Positions 8,364 through 16,513 of a stretch of DNA of 64,000 nt are shown piece by piece. The notes beneath the pieces were generated by a model. That model did not search any database. It worked only from the letters and a program-made list of their open reading frames with translations, and had not been told where the DNA came from. The DNA lies in assembly GCF_016861975.1 (NCBI RefSeq), contig NZ_BOMB01000010.1, forward strand, positions 62,001 to 126,000, read 5' to 3'. The first letter of the stretch is position 1, and each line of letters opens with the position of its first letter. This stretch comes from Actinocatenispora rupis (GTDB lineage Bacteria > Actinomycetota > Actinomycetes > Mycobacteriales > Micromonosporaceae). A program made the position numbers and the translations under genes.

Positions 8364-9590
8364 GTGAGTGCTACGACCCTGGCGTCCGCGCCGTACCCGG
8401 TCCTGCGCCGGGCGGCGCTGGCCACCGGCGGCGTCTTCGCGCTGTCCGGTGCCGTCTCGGCCACCTGGATCTCCCGGCTGCCCGAGGTACGGACCGCGCT
8501 GTCGGCGGACCCCGGTTCGCTCGGCGTGGCGCTGCTCGGCAGCGCCATCGGGTCGGTCGCCGCCGCGCCCCTGACCGGCCGGGTCGCCGCCCGCTTCGGC
8601 AGCCGCATCGCGGTCGCCGGCTCGGTGGTCGTCTGCATGGCCGGGCTGGTCGGCCTCGGCCTGGTGCACTCGGTCGTCGCGCTCGGCCTGACCCTCGTCG
8701 TGTTCGGCTTCGGGTTCGGCTCGTGGGACGTCGCCATGAACATCCACGGGCACGGCGTCGAGGCCGCCGCCGGCCGCGCCTGGATGCCCCGGTACCACGC
8801 GGTCTGGAGCGTCGGCGGCTTCGTCGCGGCCGGCATCGGGTCCGCCGCCGCCGGCGCGCACCTGCCCGTACCGGCGCACTTCGCGATCGCCGCCGCCGTA
8901 CTCGGGCTGGGCACGTTCGGGTTGCTGACCCTGTTCCTGCGGGACGGCCGCCACGCCACGCCGGCGGAGTCCGTACGGTCCGGTGCAGAAGCGTCCCGGC
9001 CGCGGCACGCCGGCCGCATCCTCACCTGGCCGTTCGTGATGATGGGCGTCGTGATGGCGTGCGCGACCCTCGTCGAGGGCGCCGCGTCCGACTGGCTCGG
9101 CATCTACTTCAACGACGTACGATCCGCCAGCCCGGCCGCCAGTTCCGCCGCGTTCACGGTGTTCGCGATCGCGATGGCCGCGAGCCGCGCCGCCGGTACG
9201 TGGACGATCGGCCGCCTCGGTCGCGGCCGGGCCGTACGGTTCAGCGCCCTGCTCGCGATGGCCGGCGTCGTGGTACTGCTGCTCTCGCCGGTCACCGCCG
9301 GGGCGTACGTGGGGGCGGCGATGTGGGGGCTCGGCACCGCGATCGTGTTCCCCGCCGTGATCAGCGCGGCCGGCGACACCCCGGGCCGCTCCGCCGAGGC
9401 GATCGCGCTCGTCACCCCGATCGGGTACACCGGCTTCCTGGTCGGCCCGCCGCTCGTCGGCATGATCGCCCGGCACACCGGCCTGGAACACGCGCTCTGG
9501 CTGATCGGCGCGCTCGCCGCGGTGATGGCGCTGCTCGCCGGCGTCACCCGCGAACGGCGCCCCGGCGCGCCCGCCCCCGTCGAGCCCTGA
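8364..9590 (+). CDS. MFS transporter (YbjJ-like)
   Basis: A 408-residue integral membrane protein with about 12 hydrophobic segments. The opening SGAVSATWISRLPEVRTALS followed by LGVALLGSAIGSV, and GRVAARFGSR in the first cytoplasmic loop, match the YbjJ-like branch of the major facilitator superfamily. GTG 8364 has GAAAGG eight bases upstream. The gene stands alone, after the hairpin closing the sugar operon, and converges on the phosphotransferase-fold gene. It is probably an exporter or sugar-type transporter; the substrate is unknown. Confidence 0.82.
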   Translation: MSATTLASAPYPVLRRAALATGGVFALSGAVSATWISRLPEVRTALSADPGSLGVALLGSAIGSVAAAPLTGRVAARFGSRIAVAGSVVVCMAGLVGLGLVHSVVALGLTLVVFGFGFGSWDVAMNIHGHGVEAAAGRAWMPRYHAVWSVGGFVAAGIGSAAAGAHLPVPAHFAIAAAVLGLGTFGLLTLFLRDGRHATPAESVRSGAEASRPRHAGRILTWPFVMMGVVMACATLVEGAASDWLGIYFNDVRSASPAASSAAFTVFAIAMAASRAAGTWTIGRLGRGRAVRFSALLAMAGVVVLLLSPVTAGAYVGAAMWGLGTAIVFPAVISAAGDTPGRSAEAIALVTPIGYTGFLVGPPLVGMIARHTGLEHALWLIGALAAVMALLAGVTRERRPGAPAPVEP

Positions 9591-9605
9591 CCGTCCGCCC
9601 GCCGG

Positions 9606-10346
9606 TCACGACGGCGGGGCGTCCAGGGCCGCAGCGGTGTCGGCCAGCTCGGCCGGGGAGTACCGGTGGGCGAGGTCGGCGAGCAGGTGGTCCCGGGCCC
9701 AGCGGCGCGCCTCCGGGCCGAGCGCGGCGAATCCCGCGGCCTCCGCCCAGCCGGCGAACAGCGCCGCCGCCACCGGATCCGCCGCCAGCGCCCGCGCCGT
9801 CGGGTCACCGGCCAGGATCGCCGCGGTACGCGCCCGGTCCAGGTCCGGATGTCCCGCGGCGGCGTTCGCCCAGTCGAGTACGCCGGTGACCGCGGCGCCC
9901 TCGTCGACGAGCACGTTGAACGGGTGCAGATCCAGGTGCAGCAACCGATCCCCGGCGTACGGCGCGGCGACGGCGGGCGGCAGCTCCGGCGGCGCCGGTA
10001 CCGCGGAGAGCAGGTGGTGCACCCGACCGCAGGCGAGACCGCGACGGCGCGCGGCCGCCGGATCCAGCCCGGTCCGGTCCCCGGCCGGTACGCCCGGCAG
10101 CCGGCGCAGCAGCAGCGCCGCCGAGCCGGCCGTCTCGTACCGGTCGAGGACCTCGGGCACCGGTACGACCCGCGCGGCGGCGGTGTGCGCGGCGAGTTCG
10201 GCCGCGACGCGCCCGGGCCGGACCATCCGCAGGACGTGCGGGCCGGCCGACCACGTGTCGCCCGTCGCGCCCGGCAGCACCCGCAGTTCGCCGGCCGGTA
10301 CGCCGAACCGTGCCGCCGCGGCGGCCACCGTACCCGGAACGTCCAT
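9606..10346 (-). CDS. Aminoglycoside phosphotransferase-fold kinase (APH family)
   Basis: A 246-residue protein of the APH/choline kinase fold. The catalytic loop is LHLDLHPFNVLV, with the Brenner HxDxxxxN pattern, and the metal-binding strand is VLDWANAA, in place of the more usual IDWE/IDFG. The N-terminal nucleotide-binding lobe is small. I start at ATG 10346 (MDVPGTVAAAAARF), which has AGGATGA upstream, although the frame is open further. It acts in the cytoplasm and transfers phosphate to a small hydroxylated molecule. Resistance to an aminoglycoside is possible but cannot be inferred from these motifs, since many chromosomal members have other substrates. The gene is monocistronic. Confidence 0.78.
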   Translation of the reverse strand: MDVPGTVAAAAARFGVPAGELRVLPGATGDTWSAGPHVLRMVRPGRVAAELAAHTAAARVVPVPEVLDRYETAGSAALLLRRLPGVPAGDRTGLDPAAARRRGLACGRVHHLLSAVPAPPELPPAVAAPYAGDRLLHLDLHPFNVLVDEGAAVTGVLDWANAAAGHPDLDRARTAAILAGDPTARALAADPVAAALFAGWAEAAGFAALGPEARRWARDHLLADLAHRYSPAELADTAAALDAPPS

Positions 10347-10601
10347 CCGGTCATCCTGGCAAATTGCCCCCAGCCCGTCCATCGCCGGCGACACCGTCCG
10401 CCGGTAGGGATCCAGCCCGCTGATCGGCCGATGTACGGGTGCGGAACGGGGGATCTTCGCCCGATCCGGGACCGGTGTGCCGGCGCGGTTCTAGGGTCGG
10501 TGCCGGAGTCCCGGCCGGCCACGCGGTACGCCGGGGTCCACGGCAGACCCGGACGCCGGCCACCGGTACGGCGTCGTGTCGGGTACCTCCGAAAGGGGCG
10601 G

Positions 10602-10997
10602 ATGACCATGAGCGGCAGGATCGTGCACTTCGAGATCCCGGCGGACGACGTGGCGCGGGCCCGGTCGTTCTACGCGGACGCGTTCGGCTGGACGATGATG
10701 CCGATGCCGGAGATGGAGTACACCATGGTGCAGACCGGGCCGGGCACCGAGCAGGGGATGCCCGCCGAGCCCGGGTTCATCAACGGCGGCATGATGCACC
10801 GGCAGGAGCCGCTGACCCACCCGATCGTCACGGTCGACGTCGAGGACATCGACGCCGCGCTGCGCAAGGTCGAGGAGCTGGGCGGCAAGACCCTGCTGGG
10901 CCGGCAACCGGTGGGGGACATGGGATTCGCCGCGTACTTCACCGACACCGAGGGCAACACCGTCGGCCTCTGGCAGCTCGCCCGGCCGAGTTCCTGA
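10602..10997 (+). CDS. VOC (glyoxalase/bleomycin-resistance fold) protein
   Basis: A 131-residue single-domain VOC protein: IVHFEIPADDVARARSFYAD opens the first beta-alpha-beta-beta-beta module, and TDTEGNTVGLWQ closes the second. These are the standard flanks of the vicinal-oxygen-chelate fold. Family members bind a metal or small ligand; the function here is unknown. Two in-frame ATGs, at 10602 and 10608, compete. The AGGGG run at 10594-10598 is rather close to the first and well placed for the second, so the true start may be six bases later. It ends seven bases before the stop of the convergent TetR gene. Confidence 0.82.
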   Translation: MTMSGRIVHFEIPADDVARARSFYADAFGWTMMPMPEMEYTMVQTGPGTEQGMPAEPGFINGGMMHRQEPLTHPIVTVDVEDIDAALRKVEELGGKTLLGRQPVGDMGFAAYFTDTEGNTVGLWQLARPSS

Positions 10998-11003
10998 CGA
11001 CGC

Positions 11004-11702
11004 TCACGCGGGCGGCCAGTCCGCCTCGATCAGGGTGAAGAACCGCTCGGCGGCACGGTCCACCGCGGCCCGGTCGCCGGTGGTGAGCACGTCGAGGGCG
11101 AGCCCGCGGGCGACGGCGAGCGCCAGCCGGGCGTCGTCCGCGGCCTTCCCCGCCGGTACGCCCTGGGCGGCGATGAACTCGGTGAGCGGCGCCAGCCACT
11201 GCTCGACCACGCCGTCGAGCAGCGAGCCGGCCGCGGGATCGCCGCGCAGGCCGCGACCGTACAGGTCGAAGAACAGCCGCATGTACGGCGTGAGCGTCGG
11301 GTCGGACAGCTGCCGGTACATGCTGCGCATGGCGCGCCGGGGATCGGTGCCCGGTGCGAGGCCGATGTCGGCGAACGCGTCGCGCTGCCGGCGTTCCATC
11401 TCCAGGGCGACCTCGACAAGCAGCTGGTCCTTGCCGCCGAAGTGGTAGATGAGCATCCGGTGGCTGGTACCCAGCGCCGCGGCGAGTCCGCGCAGCGTGA
11501 GCCCGTCGGTGCCGTGCTCGGCGAGGTGCCCGATGGTGGCGTCGAGGAGCGCTCGGCGTGGCGAGTCCCGGCGCGCTCCGGCGCCCTTCTCCCCGGCACG
11601 GCGTGTCTCCCCGGTACGGCCTGCCTTGGCGCGGGGCACGCCGGCCCTGCGCGCCTCGGTGCTGCGGGCGTCGGTCCGGTGGGGCTCGGCTCGGGCGGGC
11701 AT
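11004..11702 (-). CDS. TetR-family repressor, probably leaderless
   Basis: A 232-residue regulator. After an Ala/Arg-rich N-terminal arm of about 50 residues comes the TetR DNA-binding domain, with the recognition turn LRGLAAALGTSHRMLIYHFG and then KDQLLVEVALEMERRQRDAF. The C-terminal ligand-binding part ends in AERFFTLIEADWPPA. ATG 11702 is directly abutted by a 32-bp palindrome (11702-11733), so no Shine-Dalgarno sequence is possible. Either the transcript is leaderless, or translation starts at a codon further inside the arm. The divergent partner is an SRPBCC gene; repressor and partner probably share the operator, giving autoregulation and control of the SRPBCC gene. Confidence 0.85.
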   Translation of the reverse strand: MPARAEPHRTDARSTEARRAGVPRAKAGRTGETRRAGEKGAGARRDSPRRALLDATIGHLAEHGTDGLTLRGLAAALGTSHRMLIYHFGGKDQLLVEVALEMERRQRDAFADIGLAPGTDPRRAMRSMYRQLSDPTLTPYMRLFFDLYGRGLRGDPAAGSLLDGVVEQWLAPLTEFIAAQGVPAGKAADDARLALAVARGLALDVLTTGDRAAVDRAAERFFTLIEADWPPA

Positions 11703-11733
11703 GTACCAGATGGTACATGTACCATCTGGTACA
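11702..11733. promoter_or_regulatory. Perfect 32-bp palindrome: tandem TetR operator
   Basis: The 32 bases equal their own reverse complement. Internally they are two 14-bp palindromes, GTACCAGATGGTAC (11703-11716) and GTACCATCTGGTAC (11719-11732), separated by AT. Each has arms GTACCA/TGGTAC around two central bases. This suits two repressor dimers side by side. It overlaps the first base pair of the TetR start codon and lies eight bases before the AGGAGG of the SRPBCC gene. Confidence 0.85.
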
Positions 11734-11750
11734 CGAGCCGAGGAGGAACG

Positions 11751-12173
11751 ATGCAGGTCGAGACGCAGATCGGGATCGCGGCACCCGCGGAGCGGATCTG
11801 GCGGGTGTGGACGGACGTCGAGCACTGGTCGGACTGGACGCCGTCGGTGACCTGGGTCCGCCGGCTGGACACCGGCGAGTTCGGCGTCGGCAGCCGGGCC
11901 GCCGTCAAGCAGCCGTCCATGCGGCCGATGGTCTGGGAGGTCACCGAGTCCACGCCGGGCGAGTCGTTCGTCTGGACCGCCCGCACCGCCGGCACCACCC
12001 TGGTCGCCGGTCACCGCCTCTCGCCCGGACCGGACGGCACCACCACCGCGACGCTCAGCATGAACCACACCGGCCTGCTCGCGCCCGCGCTCGGCGTCCT
12101 CGTCGGCGGCCGGATCAAGCGGTATCTGGCGCTCGAAGCCGACGGCATCCGCCGCTTCTGCGAGGCGGCCTGA
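11751..12173 (+). CDS. SRPBCC (START/polyketide cyclase-like) ligand-binding protein
   Basis: A 140-residue protein with the SRPBCC opening VETQIGIAAPAERIWRVWTD and VEHWSDWTPSV, then FVWTARTAGTTLVAGHRL and a long C-terminal helix ending LALEADGIRRFCEAA. The fold is a helix-grip pocket for hydrophobic ligands; members act as cyclases, dehydratases or ligand carriers. The ribosome site AGGAGG at 11741-11746 is ideal. It is divergent from the TetR gene and almost certainly under its control through the 32-bp palindrome. It converges on lanM with only an 18-bp gap, but nothing shows a role in lanthipeptide synthesis. Confidence 0.85.
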   Translation: MQVETQIGIAAPAERIWRVWTDVEHWSDWTPSVTWVRRLDTGEFGVGSRAAVKQPSMRPMVWEVTESTPGESFVWTARTAGTTLVAGHRLSPGPDGTTTATLSMNHTGLLAPALGVLVGGRIKRYLALEADGIRRFCEAA

Positions 12174-12191
12174 GCCGTCGTCCGGCCGGCG

Positions 12192-15100
12192 TCAGCGGGA
12201 CATCCGGAGGACGGAGGGAACGGTGGCGGGGGAGGCGGCGCGCAGCAGCCCGTAGCCGATGCCGGCCAGGCCGACCAGCAGCCCGGGACCGGTGCCACCG
12301 CGCGGCATCCCGCCGAGCCAGCCGTACTCGTCGAGCCCGTCGAGGATGCCGGCCAGGTACCGGTCGGCGGCACTGTCCGATGTGGACAGCAGCAGGTCCA
12401 GGTTGCCCAGATCGCCGTGGCAGAGCGAGAAGTCGTGGCCGAAGCCGGCCCGGAGTACGGTGGCGCGGGCGGCGGTCAGCTCGTCGGACGCGCCCGGCAC
12501 GCCGAGGCGGGACAGGCCGACGCCGGTCGCGCCGTGACACCACGCCACCGGGTACGCCGTGGCCGAGTCGCGCGGCACCCGCACGTCCCACCAGGTCCCC
12601 GCGTCCTCGTCGAACAGCGTCCGCTCGTACGCGCGGGCGTCGGCGGCGGCCGCCGCGTACCGCTCGTCGCCGAGCAGGGTGGCCGCGCCGTCCAGCGCCC
12701 ACGCGCAGCCCGCCGCGCCGTGCGCGAACCCGGCCGGCGGCCGGTCCGCGACCGACGCCAGGGTGTCGGGCAGCCAGCCGTGCCCGACCGGCCCCGGCCG
12801 CGCCGTGGCGCACAACCGGTCCGCGCAGCGGCGCACCGCGTCCCGTACCGCGCCGGCCGGATCCGTTGCGTACCAGGCGATCAGGCCGCCGATGCTGCCG
12901 GCGCAGCCGCCGAGTACGTCGAGGGTCGCATCGTCGCCGGCGGTGGCCGCGATCCGCCGGACCAGCCGCGCCGCGAGCCCCGAGTACTCCGGCGACGGGC
13001 GCCGCGCGTGCAGCAGGGCCAGCGCGTACAGCACGCCTCCGGCGGAACCGTAGCCGCCGGTCAGCGTCTCCGCGCGGCGGTCCACCTGGCGGCGCAGCGT
13101 ACGGGCCGCGCCGTCGGCGGCCGCGCCGTACCCGCCGGTCGCGTCGTCCAGGTACGCCAGGAACAGCGCCGGTCCGGCGGTCCCGCCGTACAGTTCGGGG
13201 CCGAGCGGTGCGAGCACCCAGCCGTCCGCGGTCAGGTTGGGCCCGACCCACGCCAGCTCGCCGTCCGCCCGGTACGCCAGCCGTACCAGCTCGTCGCCGA
13301 CGCGCGCCGCCGCCGCCACCGCGCGCTCGCGTACCGCGTCGGGGGTGGTGGGGGTGAACGGGTATCCGGTCGGCGCGGTCTCCGTCGGTGCCACCGCGGT
13401 GATCGCCGCCGCGCAGAGGTCGCGCTGCCGGGCCAGATCGGCTTCGTCGAGCCGATCCAGCCGGTCGAGCACCGCGTCGAGCGCGGACCGCGGCACCGCG
13501 CGCGGGATCGTCGCGCCGGTCGTGGACACCGCGTCGACACCGTCCGCGCGTACGGTGAACAACGGGATGTCGTTGCGCCACAGGTCGTCCCGCTCGTACG
13601 GCAGGAAGTCGGCGACGCCGGGCTGCCGGTCGGCGAGCACCCACAGCCGGTCCAGGTGCCGGTCCCGGTCGAGCGCGTCGCGCAGCAGGTCCGGGTGCAG
13701 CCCGGCGCGCAGCAGCGACCCGTACTCCAGCGTGTCGCGGCGCAGCAGCCGGATCTCGTCGCCGGCGAACGCGCCGAGCAGCTTCCGCACGGATCCCTTG
13801 TCCCCGGCCAGGATCCGGTACGCCTCGGCGAAGCCACTGTCCACATCGGACAGATGATCGACCGGGTGTACGGTCGCGCCCGGCCGCGCGTCCGCCATGC
13901 CCGCCAGCGGCGTCCGCCGGTACGCCACGCGCGCCGTGTCGGTGCCCGCGCCCGCCACCGCCGGTGCCGGGCGACCCGGGTCCGCACCCGGCGCGTACCC
14001 GAGGGCGGAGACGTCGGTGCCGCCGTCGCCGCCGGACGTCCACGACCGTTGCGGCAGCAGCCCGGACCGCAGGACCGAGTGCAGGGTGCCGTCGCGGGCC
14101 GCGACCTCCGCCGGGCCCAGATCCTTGTCCCGGTCGGGAAACTGCGGCTGCAGCGCCGTCTCCAGGTCCACGAGTACCGGCTGGTTGCCGGCGGCCACCA
14201 GGTTCTGCGCGTGGCAGTCCACCGCGTCCAGCAGGTACAGCACGGCGAGCAGGCTGCCCGCCCGGTGGTAGAACGCGGCCGGGTCGTCGCTCGGGTGCGC
14301 CGCCACGTGCTCGACCCAGCCGTACCCGTCGCGGGCCAGCGTCACCGGCATCCGCAGCGGCCGGGCCAGCTGCCCGTTGAGCCAATCGACCAGCGCCGCG
14401 ACGTGCCCGTCCACCGCCACCGACCGCGGCTTGTACACGACCCGCAGCCCGGACGCGAAATCCACCAGCGCGACCGCGCGGCCGTCCCGGTGCCGGTCGC
14501 CCAGCCCGGTCCGGATCGCCGCCACCGGCCCCGGATCCGCCCCGCCGCCGAACGTCTCCGCCAGCGCCGCCCGGTCCGCGGCGAGCCGGGTCAGCAGCTC
14601 GGCGCCCGCGCGTACCCACTGGTCCGCCGCCGTCGTCAGCAACCGCGCCAGCACCGGGTACTCGGCCAGCAACGGCACCGCCACCGCCGGATCGCCAAGC
14701 CCCGCAACGAATTCCGCGTACCGCCCGCGCGGCGTGTCGGCGGTCAGCCGCTCCGTCACCCGCGCCACGTTCAGCTCCAGCAGCATCGTGCGCGTCGCCA
14801 TCTCGTGCGCCGTCACCGCCAGCGCCGGTACGAGCAGCGCCACGTCCGCGGCACGCCCTGGCACCGCCGCCCGGAGCCGGTCCCGCGCGTCGGTCAGCAG
14901 CGGCGACACCAGCGCCGCGAACTCGTACCCGGGTGGGGGAGTGACGGGATCGGCCGCCGCGGGCCGCTCGAACGCCGCGACCAGCCGGTCCACCCAGCCG
15001 CCGCGCACCGGCTCGTCCGGTGGCGCGGCGAGCCACGCCGCCACCGCCGCCTCGTCCGTACCGTCGGCGGCCAGCCGGCGCGCGAACGCGTCGCCGGAGT

Positions 15101-15242
15101 CGAACGGCGGCTGCGCCCGCCACCGCGCCAGGATCCGCGCCGCCCGCGCCCGGGACCGCTCCGTACCGGCGTCGGGGTCCGGCGGCGTTCCCCGCTCCGC
15201 CAACGGAACCGCCCGCGCCGCCGCCCGCCGTAGCTGATCCAC
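12192..15242 (-). CDS. lanM: Class II lanthipeptide synthetase LanM
   Basis: A 1016-residue bifunctional enzyme that dehydrates Ser/Thr of the precursor and then cyclises with Cys thiols. The N-terminal dehydratase has the lipid-kinase-like core: Lys271 in LRVVYKPRSVAVDGH, Asp342 to Asn347 in DAVDCHAQN, and Asp359 in VLVDLETAL. The C-terminal LanC-like cyclase has its zinc ligands: Cys902 in AWCHGATG and Cys941-His942 in SLCHGDLGN, plus FAHGAAG. The start is GTG 15242, with GAGGAGG about five bases upstream. The putative precursor gene lies 70 bp upstream on the same strand, separated by a strong hairpin. All catalytic motifs look intact. No LanT, LanP or LanFEG gene is adjacent. Confidence 0.95.
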   Translation of the reverse strand: MDQLRRAAARAVPLAERGTPPDPDAGTERSRARAARILARWRAQPPFDSGDAFARRLAADGTDEAAVAAWLAAPPDEPVRGGWVDRLVAAFERPAAADPVTPPPGYEFAALVSPLLTDARDRLRAAVPGRAADVALLVPALAVTAHEMATRTMLLELNVARVTERLTADTPRGRYAEFVAGLGDPAVAVPLLAEYPVLARLLTTAADQWVRAGAELLTRLAADRAALAETFGGGADPGPVAAIRTGLGDRHRDGRAVALVDFASGLRVVYKPRSVAVDGHVAALVDWLNGQLARPLRMPVTLARDGYGWVEHVAAHPSDDPAAFYHRAGSLLAVLYLLDAVDCHAQNLVAAGNQPVLVDLETALQPQFPDRDKDLGPAEVAARDGTLHSVLRSGLLPQRSWTSGGDGGTDVSALGYAPGADPGRPAPAVAGAGTDTARVAYRRTPLAGMADARPGATVHPVDHLSDVDSGFAEAYRILAGDKGSVRKLLGAFAGDEIRLLRRDTLEYGSLLRAGLHPDLLRDALDRDRHLDRLWVLADRQPGVADFLPYERDDLWRNDIPLFTVRADGVDAVSTTGATIPRAVPRSALDAVLDRLDRLDEADLARQRDLCAAAITAVAPTETAPTGYPFTPTTPDAVRERAVAAAARVGDELVRLAYRADGELAWVGPNLTADGWVLAPLGPELYGGTAGPALFLAYLDDATGGYGAAADGAARTLRRQVDRRAETLTGGYGSAGGVLYALALLHARRPSPEYSGLAARLVRRIAATAGDDATLDVLGGCAGSIGGLIAWYATDPAGAVRDAVRRCADRLCATARPGPVGHGWLPDTLASVADRPPAGFAHGAAGCAWALDGAATLLGDERYAAAAADARAYERTLFDEDAGTWWDVRVPRDSATAYPVAWCHGATGVGLSRLGVPGASDELTAARATVLRAGFGHDFSLCHGDLGNLDLLLSTSDSAADRYLAGILDGLDEYGWLGGMPRGGTGPGLLVGLAGIGYGLLRAASPATVPSVLRMSR

Positions 15243-15268
15243 CCGACCTCCTCGACGTCCGTACGCGA

Positions 15269-15303
15269 CGCGGCCCCGGCGCCCACCGGACGCCGGGGCC
15301 GCG
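15269..15303 (-). terminator. Attenuator-like hairpin between lanA and lanM
   Basis: A 13-bp perfect stem (15269-15281 with 15291-15303; arm CGCGGCCCCGGCG) closes a 9-nt loop. It occupies most of the 70 bases between the two genes. In lanthipeptide operons a partial terminator here commonly allows far more precursor than synthetase. Confidence 0.75.
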
Positions 15304-15312
15304 CTCAGCCCA

Positions 15313-15501
15313 TCACCACGCGCTGCACAGGTGGTAACAGCTGGAGTACGACTCGCAGGTGTTGAGCGTGCGCCCGCCCGCCGCGGTCAGGTAGATCTCC
15401 GCGTCCGGCGTGCCCGCCGGGTGGTCCGGCATCTCGTCGGCCGTCAGCGACAGCCGGTAGTCCTCGTCTTTCCACGCACGTACGAGATCTGCACCGGTCA
15501 T
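15313..15501 (-). CDS. lanA: Lanthipeptide precursor, mersacidin/lichenicidin-type leader
   Basis: A 62-residue precursor. The leader begins with TGADLVRAWKDEDYRLSL, a pattern known from mersacidin/lichenicidin-family class II precursors, and ends in AAGG (residues 40-43), a double-glycine cleavage site. The predicted core, Arg44 to Trp62, is RTLNTCESYSSCYHLCSAW: three Cys (49, 55, 59) with Thr45, Thr48, Ser51, Ser53, Ser54 and Ser60 as dehydration candidates, so up to three thioether rings. GAGGAGG stands about six bases before ATG 15501. The gene precedes lanM on the same strand. The core resembles no lantibiotic I can recall. A protease/exporter for the GG site is not in the window. Confidence 0.88.
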   Translation of the reverse strand: MTGADLVRAWKDEDYRLSLTADEMPDHPAGTPDAEIYLTAAGGRTLNTCESYSSCYHLCSAW

Positions 15502-15726
15502 TCGGACCTCCTCGTCGGAACGGCTGGAAACAGCGCAATGCTAGAGAGATCCCAACGTACGGGAAAGGTTGCTATGAGATACCCCATTTCCCGGCCGGTA
15601 ACCTGAACCGATCCGCCCCTCACCCAGCGTCGCCACGCCGGCCTCCACCGGCCGGCGCGCCGCGGCGAGTCGTACCGGGATCGGGTTGTGGGTCGGATCC
15701 GTTGTGTCGCAACGGATCCGGGAGTG
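15502..15726 (-). other. lanA upstream region with 11-bp inverted repeat
   Basis: This gap holds the lanA promoter, with locally AT-richer sequence around 15535-15600; no convincing -35/-10 pair was identified. At 15694-15720 CGGATCCGTTG and its exact complement flank the loop TGTCG (11-bp stem). The hairpin begins seven bases after the pentapeptide-repeat gene stop and may be its terminator. Its arms are copies of the dispersed word GGATCCGTTG. Confidence 0.6.
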
Positions 15727-16380
15727 TCACTCGACGGTCAGGCCGAGCTCGGCGGCGAGCTGCGGTGCGATCGTGACCGTCTGGCTGGCGGTGACGCGGG
15801 CGCCGCGCAGGGTGGCGAGGCCGCGCGCGCCGGTGAGCTGGGACGTGCGCAGGTCGCACCCGCGCGCCGTGGCCGCCTGGAACTCGACCCCGGCGAGATC
15901 GCAGTCCAGGAACAGCACGCGGGACAGGTCGCCGGAGATGCGCGCCTGGTCGACCGTGCACCGCTCGAACACGACGAGACCCTTGGTGCGCTCGATGTGC
16001 AGGTGCGCGTAGTCGAGCCGGGTGTCGCCGACGTAGAGGTCGGCGGCGAGGGCGATCCAGACACCCCAGCCGGTCGCCCGGCACGACACCAGCTCGGTAC
16101 GCCGGGCCACCAGGTTCGACCACTGCGCGTTGGAGACGTCGACGCCGGTGAACGACACGTCGGTGAGCGTGAGCGGGGTGTACCGCGTCTCGGCCAGGTC
16201 GACGCGGGACAACACGGTACGGTCGAGGTCGCCGTCACCCTCCGCGCCGGTGAACGAGACCCCCTCGTACCGCGCGCCGGAGACGTCCAGCTCGCCGGAC
16301 AGCTCGCCGCCCTCGGTCAGGTCCTCGTCGATCGTGGGGCGCCGCAGCGACCGCCGCTCGTCGTACTTCCGGAACTCCAT
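15727..16380 (-). CDS. Pentapeptide-repeat protein
   Basis: A 217-residue protein made of A(D/N)LxX-type pentapeptides, for example VLSRVDLAETRY, LTDVSFTGVDVSNAQWSN and VLFLDCDLAGVEFQA, which fold into a right-handed quadrilateral beta-helix. No signal peptide or membrane segment is seen. Known members include DNA-mimic gyrase protectors (Qnr, MfpA, McbG) and many proteins of unknown role. It is transcribed toward lanA and separated from it by a hairpin and 225 bp, so it may be an independent unit. A self-protection role beside the lanthipeptide genes is conceivable but is inference from position only. Confidence 0.8.
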   Translation of the reverse strand: MEFRKYDERRSLRRPTIDEDLTEGGELSGELDVSGARYEGVSFTGAEGDGDLDRTVLSRVDLAETRYTPLTLTDVSFTGVDVSNAQWSNLVARRTELVSCRATGWGVWIALAADLYVGDTRLDYAHLHIERTKGLVVFERCTVDQARISGDLSRVLFLDCDLAGVEFQAATARGCDLRTSQLTGARGLATLRGARVTASQTVTIAPQLAAELGLTVE

Positions 16381-16481
16381 CCGGCGACCGTACCGGCCGG
16401 GTCCGACACTCCTCGCGACCGGCGCACCGCCAAGCGGACCACAGCACGGACCTGCCGGTGCGGCAAGGGAACCCGACCGTA

Positions 16482-16506
16482 CGGCGGGGCCGGGGTGGCC
16501 CCGCCG
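16482..16506 (-). terminator. Terminator hairpin after the aldo/keto reductase gene
   Basis: CGGCGGGGCC (16482-16491) and GGCCCCGCCG (16497-16506) form a perfect 10-bp stem with a 5-nt loop, seven bases beyond the reductase stop and before the pentapeptide-repeat gene. Confidence 0.7.
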
Positions 16507-16513
16507 CGAGTGG

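Noticed and set aside
5085-9491. Very long minus-strand open frame of about 1468 codons
   Set aside because: It runs antisense through the dehydrogenase, propeller and MFS genes, is Arg/Gly/Val-rich with no domain pattern, and is the usual shadow of high-GC coding DNA.
9606-10346. Aminoglycoside-resistance gene
   Set aside because: The APH fold is clear, but nothing identifies the substrate; many chromosomal members are not resistance enzymes.
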